Shown here: piece by piece, positions 1 through 7,130 of the stretch
Numbering within the stretch: the first letter of the stretch is position 1
Layout of the letters: every line of letters starts with the position of its first letter
Source: an alpha proteobacterium MED-G09
GTDB lineage: Bacteria; Pseudomonadota; Alphaproteobacteria; MED-G09
Length of the DNA stretch: 37,207 nt
NCBI GenBank assembly: GCA_905182015.1
Contig: CAJIZT010000011.1
Location: forward strand, 1-37,207
Direction of reading: 5' to 3'
Notes under the pieces: model-generated
Told to the model about the DNA's origin: nothing
Databases searched by the model: none
The model's input: only the letters and a program-made list of their open reading frames with translations
Position numbers and translations under genes: made by a program

Positions 1-428
1 ATTCTTTCTAAATCAAAATTTTCTAAAATAGCACCAGCGGACGAACCTAGATAAATTCCATCTAACATTATGCCAATTGGTGGATCAAAGGAATTATCAT
101 CAGCTCTAGTAGGGCTGATACCTCGGATATTAATATTTGCTCCGCCAGAACGACTTCCTTCTTCAGAAATACGAACATTTGGTGCAAAACCATTTATATC
201 GTTAAGATCTCTAATCTGTGATCTTGCAAGATCTTGACCAGTAATTGCAGTAATAGCTACTGGAACTTTTTGAGATGATTCCTCAAATTTTCTTGCTGTT
301 ACTATTATTTCTTCAATAGTTGCTGTTCTTTCTTTTGTTTCTTCTTGAGCTGAGGCGGTATTGAAACCACCTGTAATTAAGAGGGTCACTATAGCAAACC
401 CCGCGCTTAAAGTTTTAAATAAACTCAT
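1..428 (-). CDS. TonB-dependent receptor, N-terminal part (cut by window edge)
   Basis: An open frame runs from an ATG at 428 off the left edge, giving about 142 residues. It starts with a signal peptide ending in TASAQEE. A TonB-box-like EEIIVTARK follows, and then the plug domain (VPVAITAITGQDL, GFAPNV, NINIRGISP, FDLER). Outer-membrane receptors of this family take up siderophores, vitamins or oligosaccharides using energy from TonB. The start is fixed by a strong GGGGAGGAG ribosome site about 10 bases upstream. It is clearly a paralogue of the next receptor (788-3166): both share the EEIIVTARK box, the VPIAIT-like motif and the FDLER segment. The barrel is outside the window, so the substrate cannot be guessed. 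The family call is secure. Confidence 0.93.
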   Translation of the reverse strand, partial: MSLFKTLSAGFAIVTLLITGGFNTASAQEETKERTATIEEIIVTARKFEESSQKVPVAITAITGQDLARSQIRDLNDINGFAPNVRISEEGSRSGGANINIRGISPTRADDNSFDPPIGIMLDGIYLGSSAGAILENFDLER

Positions 429-536
429 TAAGCCTTCTCCTCCCCATTATTTTTTATTGTTATTAAGTTATTAAGTTATTATTATTATTTGGCTAGCCTG
501 AATCTCTTCGTTAAAATGACTTTAAGATTTAGGCAG

Positions 537-565
537 ATTATATAAATACAAAACCATACTATTAA
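537..565 (-). promoter_or_regulatory. Putative sigma70 promoter of the left TonB receptor
   Basis: Read on the minus strand, the -35 is TTAATA (560-565), then 17 bases, then a perfect -10 TATAAT (537-542). Transcription would start near 530, leaving a leader of about 100 bases before the ATG at 428. The promoter of the next receptor has the same -35 and the same spacing. No good Fur box was seen around it. Confidence 0.45.
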
Positions 566-732
566 GTCAAATTTTTTTTAAATAATAATTCATTAAATTG
601 ATACGCAATATTACATGCGCAGTTATGGTTATTTAAATCACTCTACCCTGAGGTTTGGTCTAATATTTCTTAGGGCATCACCATAGTATTAGTATGTGAC
701 TAGTTTAAATATAAATACTATTGAAAAAAAAT

Positions 733-764
733 ACAAAAAAAAGGGCCGGTAGATACCGACCCTT
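733..764 (-). terminator. Rho-independent terminator of receptor 788-3166
   Basis: On the minus strand, an 11-base-pair stem (AAGGGTCGGTA / TACCGGCCCTT, one G-U pair) with a 2-base nominal loop is followed directly by a run of T. It lies 24 bases past the receptor stop codon. Confidence 0.85.
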
Positions 765-787
765 CTCTTATTCTAAAACTTAATTAA

Positions 788-3166
788 TTAAAATTGAGCT
801 TTAAGAGTTATCGTCCAAGACTTACCTGGTGACTTATTACCATAAGCCATTAAACCTGAAACATCTCTAATCACAGTAGTGATATCATCAGTTAGGTTTT
901 TTCCAGATAATGCTATCGAGTAAGTATCCATTGAATAAGTGATTGATGCGTCAACTTTTTCGTAAGATCCTTGATAACTATAGTATCTCGGTTGGTTAGT
1001 GGTGATAGTTTCTTGATCAGCAATATATGTATATTTAGCATATACGCTTAAATCGCCTTCACCCATTGGAACTGTATAAGTACCACCAGCTGAGAAAGTA
1101 GTCTCAGGAGTGTTCACAGGAGTAAGGTGATCGTTATTTGTTGGATTATAACCACCAACAGCACCATCTAAATCAGCAATAAAACCGTCATATTCTGAAT
1201 CAAGCAAACCAAGGTTTGCAAAGACTTCGAAGTTCTCATTTACAAGAGCTAGCACTTCAATTTCCAAACCGGTAAAGATTATACCAGCAACATTATCAAT
1301 AACTGTTACAACAGTTAACGTTGTTGGATCTTGTTTGATAGTTTGTTGCTGCATATCCTCAAATTCATTTCTGAATAGGGCTGCATTTAACTGAATCCTT
1401 CTACCCATTAAGAAAGACTTGACGCCTATCTCTGTAGTTGTGGCAAACTCAGGATCATATGTATTCGAGAAATCTTTTAGATTTTGGTTACGTCCAAAGA
1501 AACCACCACTTTGGAAGCCTTTAGAAATAGAACCATAATACATTACATCATCACTAGCTTGATAAGATAAACCAATTTTACCAGATACTTCATCATATTT
1601 TTTCGATAAAACATCAATTCCAACAGCTGCAAAATTATTTACAAATTGTCTTGCTTTTGGAGCTAGATAAGATTGGCCAGCAGTAAATGTTTTCTCTTCT
1701 TCAGTGTAACGCAAGCCAACAGTAACCATTAGTTTATCAGTTGCTTGATAATCCAGGTTTGCAAATAATGCTGTAGATTCTGTTAATTGTTCTTGAAGAA
1801 GTTTTTGTACATAAGATGAACCAAGTTCAGTTGCGCCTGGGTCACATCTAATTGCACCTAAACCACCAGCTAAACAAGCTTGAAATAATGAAGGCGGAAC
1901 TAAAGTTGACCAGAACTGTCCTTGAGTAATCCAATCTTGATGATACGTACTTTCCCAAACATAAAGACCTGTTGTTAAGGTTGCGTTATCAAAATTTGTT
2001 TCAAGTCTTAACTCATGACTCTCTTGCTCATAGTAGTTATCAGCATAAATATTGATATAATCCATTGCAGTTGCATCATATTCCCAATCTGTAGATTCAT
2101 ACTCTTCACGGAAACCACCGATATAAGTAATACTTTGGTTTTCATTAAGATCGTAAGTCATTTTTAGGCTGTATGCATCTGTATCAAACTGACCTTTATT
2201 AGTATTGTCAGCGCTTGTAGTTGTATCACTTGATCCAGTATCAAACTTCTTACAAGTAGGATATCCGTTTGGATTGAATGACTGTGACAAAGTTAAAGCA
2301 GCACCAGTCTTTGGAAGACCAGTGGCAATATCAGTTGGATCAAAAGAAGTGCAAATTCTAGAAGTGTCTGCATTTTGGTTTGTCCAGGCACCTAAGTCAC
2401 TTGAATCGTCAAATGTTTCCATTGTGAACAAGGCTTCAAACTTATCATTTGGAGTCCAAAGAAAAGTTGCGCCTGTATTCATGTAATCTTTTGCAGGAAC
2501 ATCAGTTTCTAAGAAAGTATTATAAAGATAACCATCAGATTTGATTGAGGTAGCAAATACCTTAACCGCTAGGATATCTTCTACAATAGGAGCGTTTATT
2601 AGAGCTCTAAACTCTTTTTGACCCCATTCACCTATATCAACTTGAACTTTACCACCAAACTCTCCGGTGGGTCTTGTTCTCATTACGCGAATAACGCCGC
2701 CATTTGTATTTTTACCAAACAGAGTACCTTGTGGGCCACGAAGAATCTCAACTCTCTCTAGATCAAAATTTTCAATAATTTGACCTGAATTTGTTCCTAT
2801 GGTTATTCCATCAATCTCAACAGAAATTTTTGGATCAAACGATTTATCTGATTCGTTTGAGTTAATGCCTCTTAATGAGATAGCGGAACCACGACCTCTA
2901 GTTCCCAAACCTGCGCTGATAACAACATTAGGCGCAAAACCACTTAGATCAGCAACTGTTCTTATAGTTGAATCATTTAGTGCTTCTGTAATAGCCGTAA
3001 TAGCGATTGGAACATCTTGAAGTGATTCCTCTCTCTTTCTGGCTGTAACAATTATTTCTTCAATACCTAGGCTCGTTACTTCTTCTTGAGCAGATACTGA
3101 TGTATTTGTAGTAAGTATAAGTGCAAAAAAAGCAAAAAATACTGACAATCTATTAATTATAGACAT
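788..3166 (-). CDS. TonB-dependent outer-membrane receptor
   Basis: A complete receptor of 792 residues, about the normal family length. A signal peptide (1-26, ending in SVSAQ) precedes a TonB-box-like EEIIVTARK (36-44). The plug domain covers about 45-165 and includes RGPQGTLFGKNTNGG, the usual plug signature. A 22-strand barrel follows and ends in the canonical C-terminal aromatic (ITLKAQF). The start is supported by GGGGAGGAAACGT just before the ATG. It acts in the outer membrane and should be powered by the ExbB/ExbD/TonB proteins encoded at 27-28.7 kb. The plug resembles the receptors that sphingomonads and marine oligotrophs carry in many copies. The substrate is unknown, and no sugar or siderophore genes are next to it. 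The gene has its own promoter and terminator, so it is probably monocistronic. Confidence 0.95.
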   Translation of the reverse strand: MSIINRLSVFFAFFALILTTNTSVSAQEEVTSLGIEEIIVTARKREESLQDVPIAITAITEALNDSTIRTVADLSGFAPNVVISAGLGTRGRGSAISLRGINSNESDKSFDPKISVEIDGITIGTNSGQIIENFDLERVEILRGPQGTLFGKNTNGGVIRVMRTRPTGEFGGKVQVDIGEWGQKEFRALINAPIVEDILAVKVFATSIKSDGYLYNTFLETDVPAKDYMNTGATFLWTPNDKFEALFTMETFDDSSDLGAWTNQNADTSRICTSFDPTDIATGLPKTGAALTLSQSFNPNGYPTCKKFDTGSSDTTTSADNTNKGQFDTDAYSLKMTYDLNENQSITYIGGFREEYESTDWEYDATAMDYINIYADNYYEQESHELRLETNFDNATLTTGLYVWESTYHQDWITQGQFWSTLVPPSLFQACLAGGLGAIRCDPGATELGSSYVQKLLQEQLTESTALFANLDYQATDKLMVTVGLRYTEEEKTFTAGQSYLAPKARQFVNNFAAVGIDVLSKKYDEVSGKIGLSYQASDDVMYYGSISKGFQSGGFFGRNQNLKDFSNTYDPEFATTTEIGVKSFLMGRRIQLNAALFRNEFEDMQQQTIKQDPTTLTVVTVIDNVAGIIFTGLEIEVLALVNENFEVFANLGLLDSEYDGFIADLDGAVGGYNPTNNDHLTPVNTPETTFSAGGTYTVPMGEGDLSVYAKYTYIADQETITTNQPRYYSYQGSYEKVDASITYSMDTYSIALSGKNLTDDITTVIRDVSGLMAYGNKSPGKSWTITLKAQF

Positions 3167-3198
3167 ACGTTTCCTCCCCGAGGATTAGTTAAATATAA

Positions 3199-3227
3199 GT
3201 TATATGATTGGTTTTTTTTATTATTAA
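3199..3227 (-). promoter_or_regulatory. Putative sigma70 promoter of receptor 788-3166
   Basis: On the minus strand, TTAATA (3222-3227), 17 bases, then TATAAC (3199-3204). Start would be near 3192, about 25 bases before the ATG. It matches the geometry and -35 of the neighbouring receptor's promoter. The rest of the 308-base gap (3167-3474) is AT-rich and holds only the terminator of the upstream gene. Confidence 0.4.
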
Positions 3228-3382
3228 GAATCGCAATTTTACGATATGCAAACTTACATTTAGTAACTAATAAATTCAAGCTATTTTCTATTAAAAACAG
3301 ATGTGTATATATAAAAAAAATAAGTAGAACTTATTTAAATTTTATTTTTTTAACAATAAAACTTTAATGTAAAATAAATTAA

Positions 3383-3413
3383 ATAAAAAAAAGGGGCCAA
3401 AAAATGACCCCTT
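3383..3413 (-). terminator. Rho-independent terminator after the membrane protein gene
   Basis: On the minus strand, a 9-base-pair stem (AAGGGGTCA / TGGCCCCTT, one G-U pair) with a 5-base loop is followed by a T run (A run at 3383-3390 on the plus strand). It lies about 60 bases beyond the stop of the gene at 3475-3903, and it separates that gene from the receptor. Confidence 0.8.
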
Positions 3414-3474
3414 AAAGTAAATTATTTTATTTTTTTATGCTTCTGGACCCACCCAATGCTTAGGTACTATTTAA

Positions 3475-3903
3475 CTAATCGTTATTAGAATCATCCATCC
3501 AAATACCTGAAAGCAAGCATAGAGCTAACGAGACCACCAAGATCAGGCCAGCTGGTTCATTAACGAGGTTAAAGATAGGTGCTTCAGTGCTTCCATTGAA
3601 GTTATCAATAAGAGACTGCCCCCTTGCGCTTATAGATCCACCTTCCTCTTTTAAGACAGCCATTGAGTGTGATGCACCTTTGATGCCAAGGGATACATAT
3701 GAAAACTGCATATTTATGTACCATACTGATGTTAGTGAAAAAGCACTGACTACTATTTTTCCAAAAATATTAGCATTACCTTTTTCATGCATAACAACAG
3801 ACGCTCTTCCTGAAAACCAAGCAAGAAAAGAAAAGCCAATAAGAAAAAGACCATTCATCGCTAATCCTGAGTTTAGTGAAGACATTATTTCAAATTCATT
3901 CAT
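3475..3903 (-). CDS. Small membrane protein of unknown function
   Basis: I do not recognise this 142-residue protein. It has three hydrophobic stretches that look like membrane helices: about 10-34 (GLAMNGLFLIGFSFLAWF), 48-70 (KIVVSAFSLTSVWYINMQFS) and 119-136 (AGLILVVSLALCLLSGIW). A polar loop of about 45 residues lies between the second and third, and the tail is acidic (MDDSNND). The start is placed at the ATG at 3903 because GGAGGG (3911-3916) sits 7 bases before it. An ATG 15 bases upstream overlaps that ribosome site and is unlikely. It is flanked by its own terminator and lies upstream of a TonB receptor but is not cotranscribed with it. A role with the receptor is only a possibility. 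Confidence 0.75.
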   Translation of the reverse strand: MNEFEIMSSLNSGLAMNGLFLIGFSFLAWFSGRASVVMHEKGNANIFGKIVVSAFSLTSVWYINMQFSYVSLGIKGASHSMAVLKEEGGSISARGQSLIDNFNGSTEAPIFNLVNEPAGLILVVSLALCLLSGIWMDDSNND

Positions 3904-4007
3904 ATTATTACCCTCCATTTTATGAATTTATAAGATTTTAATGTCATCATAATAAATTTTATATGTAAAGTTTTTATGATTGGAGAGAATTTTCTACACT
4001 TTTAATC

Positions 4008-4037
4008 TTGTCAAGATTGGTATACGAAGGTTATAGC
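4008..4037 (+). promoter_or_regulatory. Putative promoter of tRNA-Gln
   Basis: TTGTCA (4008-4013), an 18-base spacer, then TATAGC (4032-4037). The predicted start near 4044 leaves about 20 bases of leader before the tRNA. Confidence 0.4.
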
Positions 4038-4065
4038 ATGTATCAACAATTTTGATTCTAAATAT

Positions 4066-4140
4066 TGGGGCGTAGCCAAGCGGTAAGGCAACGGGTTTTG
4101 ATCCCGTGATGCGTAGGTTCGAATCCTACCGCCCCAGCCA
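4066..4140 (+). tRNA. tRNA-Gln (anticodon TTG)
   Basis: The sequence folds as a 75-base cloverleaf. The acceptor stem is TGGGGCG (4066-4072) with CGCCCCA (4130-4136), then discriminator G and an encoded CCA. The anticodon stem ACGGG/CCCGT closes the loop TTTTGAT, giving anticodon TTG and decoding CAA (and CAG by wobble). The T-arm carries GGTTCGAATCC. It lies 48 bases before gmd. I found no integrase or duplicated tRNA end next to it. Confidence 0.96.
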
Positions 4141-4188
4141 TAATTAAATTTATCTATACTTTTATCTTTATTTAATTATTTTATCCTA

Positions 4189-5223
4189 ATGACAAAAAAA
4201 GCACTCATAACAGGAATCACCGGCCAGGATGGAGCTTATCTTTCTGAATTTCTTTTAAAGAAAGGCTATAAAGTTTATGGAGCAGTTAGAAGAACTTCAT
4301 CCATCAATACGGCGCGCCTATCCGAGATGGGAGTTCTAGATGATGTTGAGCTTGTTTCTATGGATCTTGCTGAAATAACCAATATTCAAAGAGTTATTGA
4401 AAAAACCGAGCCTGATGAAATATATAACCTTGCTGCTCAGAGCTTTGTTCATACATCATATGAGCAACCTATTTATACATCAGACATAGATGGAATTGGC
4501 GTAACAAGGATTCTTGAAACTATTAGAAATTTAGGCGGTACTCCAAAATTTTATCAAGCCTCAACATCTGAGATGTTTGGAAAGGCTAAAGAAAGCCCTC
4601 AAAATGAAGATACTCCTTTCTACCCCAGAAGCCCTTATGGTGTAGCAAAGCTTTACTCCCATTGGATGACGGTAAATTATAGAGAATCGTGGGGTATTCA
4701 TGCTTGCTCTGGAATTTTATTTAACCATGAGTCTCCCTTAAGAGGTTTGGAGTTTGTTACTCGAAAGATTTCATTAGGAATGGCAGAAATCAAGAATGGT
4801 AAAAAGGATGTAATTAATTTAGGGAATTTAAATGCTGAGCGTGATTGGGGGTTTGCAGGCGACTATGTCGAGGCGATGTGGTTGATGATGCAACAAGAGA
4901 AATCGGATGACTATATAATCGCCACAGGTCAAACTCATAGCGTCAGATTCTTTGCAGAGCAGGCGGCCAAGGTCATTGGCATTGATATCGAGTGGGATAT
5001 TGACGGATTAAGTGAAAGAGGTTTCTGTAATAAAACGGGCAAAACAATTATTTCAGTTGATTCTAGTTTTAACAGGCCAGCTGAAACAGAGCATCTTTTA
5101 GGAGACGCCTCCAAAGCACAAAAAGAGTTGGGCTGGAATCCTTCATGTGACTTTGAATCGCTTGTAACGATGATGGTCGAACGCGACCTAGAAAGAGTTA
5201 AAAAAGGACTGGTTTGGTTTTAA
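4189..5223 (+). CDS. gmd: GDP-mannose 4,6-dehydratase
   Basis: A 344-residue extended short-chain dehydrogenase that converts GDP-mannose to GDP-4-keto-6-deoxymannose, the precursor of fucose, rhamnose and perosamine in surface glycans. The NADP-binding glycine motif GITGQDG is at 9-15. The catalytic set T126, E128, Y150 and K154 has the same spacing as in E. coli Gmd. The substrate-loop signature FNHESP is present, and RPAETEHLLGD near the C-terminus is family typical. The length is at the short end but complete. No clear ribosome site precedes the ATG. It stands alone, without the usual fcl, manC or glycosyltransferase neighbours, and may be read through from the tRNA promoter. The only other glycan- or modification-like gene is the FkbM methyltransferase at 31774-32598. 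The function is well supported; the end product is unknown. Confidence 0.93.
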   Translation: MTKKALITGITGQDGAYLSEFLLKKGYKVYGAVRRTSSINTARLSEMGVLDDVELVSMDLAEITNIQRVIEKTEPDEIYNLAAQSFVHTSYEQPIYTSDIDGIGVTRILETIRNLGGTPKFYQASTSEMFGKAKESPQNEDTPFYPRSPYGVAKLYSHWMTVNYRESWGIHACSGILFNHESPLRGLEFVTRKISLGMAEIKNGKKDVINLGNLNAERDWGFAGDYVEAMWLMMQQEKSDDYIIATGQTHSVRFFAEQAAKVIGIDIEWDIDGLSERGFCNKTGKTIISVDSSFNRPAETEHLLGDASKAQKELGWNPSCDFESLVTMMVERDLERVKKGLVWF

Positions 5224-5227
5224 TAAA

Positions 5228-6196
5228 CTATCTTTTTTCTACCATCTCACTAAACGCTTGATCGTATTGATCTTTTAGTGATTTTACCAGATCCCCTACT
5301 GAAGGAGCATCTGTTATACTACCAATTCCTTGCCCGGATCCCCAGATATCTTTCCAGGCTTTAGTTTTCATATTTCCTTTAGATCCAAAGTTCATTTTTG
5401 ATTTATCAGCCCCTGGCAGGTCATCGGGATCTAACCCTGCTTTTGCAATGGATGGTTTTAGATAATTTCCATGAATACCTGTAAATAAGGATGAGTAGAC
5501 AATATCATCTGCGGCAGATTCTATAAGCATATCTTTATAGGCCTGGTCAGCATTTGCTTCTTCCGTAGCTATAAACCTTGTTCCTATATACGCAAGATCA
5601 GCGCCCATTGCTAATGCACCAGCTATTGAATGCCCATCACCAATTGACCCTGATAGCAATATTGTACCATCAAACCATTCCTGTACTTCACGTACTAATG
5701 AAAACGGAGAAAGGCTTCCTGCGTGTCCGCCAGCGCCAGAGCAAACTAAAATCAAACCATCAACACCTTGTTCTGCAGCTTTTTTTGCATGTTTAACATT
5801 AATAACGTCATGAAAGACCACGCCGCCATAACTATGTGTTGCTTCAACGATCTCTTGGGGAGGTCTAAGGCTTGTAATAATAATTGGAACTTCGTGCTCA
5901 ACACACGTTGCCATATCGTCCATCAGCCTATCATTCGATGCATGACAGATTTGATTAACGGCAAAGGGAGCGGAGGGAGTATTAGGATTCTGTATATCAT
6001 ACTCTGCTAATTCATCTTTTATTCTAGTTAACCACTCACCCAACATGCTTTGAGGCCTAGCATTTAACGCAGGAAATGAGCCGACAATACCAGACTTGCA
6101 TTGGGCTATTACTAGCTCTGGACCAGATACAATAAATAAAGGCGCCCCAACTACTGGAAGTCTTAATTTTCCTTTTAATTTTGAAACAAGCGCCAT
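5228..6196 (-). CDS. Nitronate monooxygenase family flavoprotein
   Basis: A 322-residue TIM-barrel FMN protein of the nitronate monooxygenase (2-nitropropane dioxygenase) family. Family marks include LPVVGAPLFIVSGPELV at the N-terminus, the FMN-phosphate region CSGAGGHAGSLSPF (about 152-165), the LLSGSIGDG and ALAMGADLAYIGTRFIAT segments, and an N-terminal cavity that replaces the usual cysteine-rich C-terminus. The enzymes oxidise alkyl nitronates such as propionate-3-nitronate, and some homologues act on other substrates. AGGAG lies 9 bases before the ATG. It is convergent with gmd (4 bases between stops) and divergent from the TauD-family gene, so the two oxidative enzymes could share the 67-base gap for control. 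The family is confident; the real substrate is not. Confidence 0.87.
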   Translation of the reverse strand: MALVSKLKGKLRLPVVGAPLFIVSGPELVIAQCKSGIVGSFPALNARPQSMLGEWLTRIKDELAEYDIQNPNTPSAPFAVNQICHASNDRLMDDMATCVEHEVPIIITSLRPPQEIVEATHSYGGVVFHDVINVKHAKKAAEQGVDGLILVCSGAGGHAGSLSPFSLVREVQEWFDGTILLSGSIGDGHSIAGALAMGADLAYIGTRFIATEEANADQAYKDMLIESAADDIVYSSLFTGIHGNYLKPSIAKAGLDPDDLPGADKSKMNFGSKGNMKTKAWKDIWGSGQGIGSITDAPSVGDLVKSLKDQYDQAFSEMVEKR

Positions 6197-6263
6197 GAAT
6201 AATTCTCCTAAAATTTTTATGCATAATAATCATTAATTAAGTAATTGAAACATTCTTTTTTAA

Positions 6264-7130
6264 ATGAATAATAAAGATGTGAGATATAAAATAAAAAACA
6301 AACAACCCCATATTGGTATTGAGATCCTTGATCTTGATTATCAAGACAGCCTTAGTAAGGAAAAAATTAACACCCTAAGAAGTGTATGGATAAAGTATTC
6401 GGTAATTATTTTTAAAAATATAAAGTTAAGTCACGAAGAATTTGAAGAGTTTAGTTTGATGTTTGGTGACTTTGGTGATGATCCGTATATTGAATCAATT
6501 AAAGGGCATAAAAATATTATTGAAGTTAAAAGAGAGGCTAAAGAAAAGGCTCCTCCATTTGGAGGATCGTGGCATTCTGATTGGTCTTTTCAAGAACATC
6601 CTCCATCGGCAACATTACTTCATTCAAAAATTATTCCTCCAGTAGGCGGCAATACACTTTTTATTGACACTCAAAGTGCATATGAAGATCTATCTAGTGA
6701 TATTAAATTAACATTGAATGATCTAATGGTCTTTCATAGTGCAATAAGGCCTTATGCAGACGATGGTTTTTATGCGTTAGAAAAAGATAAAGATCGTTCA
6801 ATGAAAATAAAGCCTTCGGTTAATGCCAAAAAAAGTGTTTTACATCCCTTAATAAGGACCCACCCAGAGACTAAAAAAAAATCTCTTTTTATAAACCCAG
6901 TTTATAGTATTTCGATTGAAGGGTTGGATGAGAAGGAATCAAGTGATCTTTTGAGCTTACTTTTCTCGCACATGAATCAGGCGAAATATATTTACGAGCA
7001 CAAGTGGGAGCCTGATATGTTAATTATGTGGGATAATCGTTCCGTTAATCATTGTGCGCAAGGTGGTTATGAAGGGTATGAGAGGCTACTTCACAGAATA
7101 ACTTTAGCTGGCGACAGACCTTTCCAATAA
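6264..7130 (+). CDS. TauD/TfdA-family Fe(II)/2-oxoglutarate dioxygenase
   Basis: A 288-residue dioxygenase that couples decarboxylation of 2-oxoglutarate to hydroxylation of a small organic substrate. The iron ligands are visible: His104 and Asp106 in WHSDW, and His263. Arg274 and Arg278 would bind 2-oxoglutarate; the His+11 and +15 spacing is that of E. coli TauD. A GGNTLFIDTQSAYEDL segment follows the HxD, as in TauD and TfdA. The length is normal. Known substrates in the family include taurine, 2,4-D and carnitine precursors, and none can be assigned here. No sulfonate transporter is nearby. The start has no obvious ribosome site and follows an AT-rich stretch. Its last 27 bases overlap the end of the convergent oligopeptidase gene. 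Confidence 0.9.
   Translation: MNNKDVRYKIKNKQPHIGIEILDLDYQDSLSKEKINTLRSVWIKYSVIIFKNIKLSHEEFEEFSLMFGDFGDDPYIESIKGHKNIIEVKREAKEKAPPFGGSWHSDWSFQEHPPSATLLHSKIIPPVGGNTLFIDTQSAYEDLSSDIKLTLNDLMVFHSAIRPYADDGFYALEKDKDRSMKIKPSVNAKKSVLHPLIRTHPETKKKSLFINPVYSISIEGLDEKESSDLLSLLFSHMNQAKYIYEHKWEPDMLIMWDNRSVNHCAQGGYEGYERLLHRITLAGDRPFQ

Larger units (their letters stand above)
429..787. other. Intergenic region between two receptors
   Basis: This 359-base gap holds the minus-strand promoter and about 100-base leader of the left receptor, and the terminator of the right one. A short TTAAGTTA/TTATTA simple repeat lies at about 463-490 inside the leader. I see no gene or structured RNA here. Confidence 0.6.

Noticed and set aside
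463-490. TTAAGTTA and TTATTA repeats, as a repeat array
   Set aside because: A simple low-complexity tract in a leader; no spacers or regular unit, so not CRISPR.
2205-3020. Plus-strand ORFs inside the receptor gene
   Set aside because: They are antisense shadows without ribosome sites or recognisable domains, opposite a clearly coding receptor frame.
4066-4140. tRNA-Gln as an attachment site for a mobile element
   Set aside because: No integrase, no repeated tRNA end and ordinary genes on both sides.
4141-4184. TAATTAAAT / ATTTAATTA inverted repeat and short T run after the tRNA, as a terminator
   Set aside because: The stem is all A-T with a 20-base loop and only four T after it, too weak to call.
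6219-6239. Fur-box-like TAATCATTAAT in the gap between the flavoprotein and dioxygenase genes
   Set aside because: Only one half resembles the Fur consensus; the other half does not, and AT-rich DNA gives such matches by chance.
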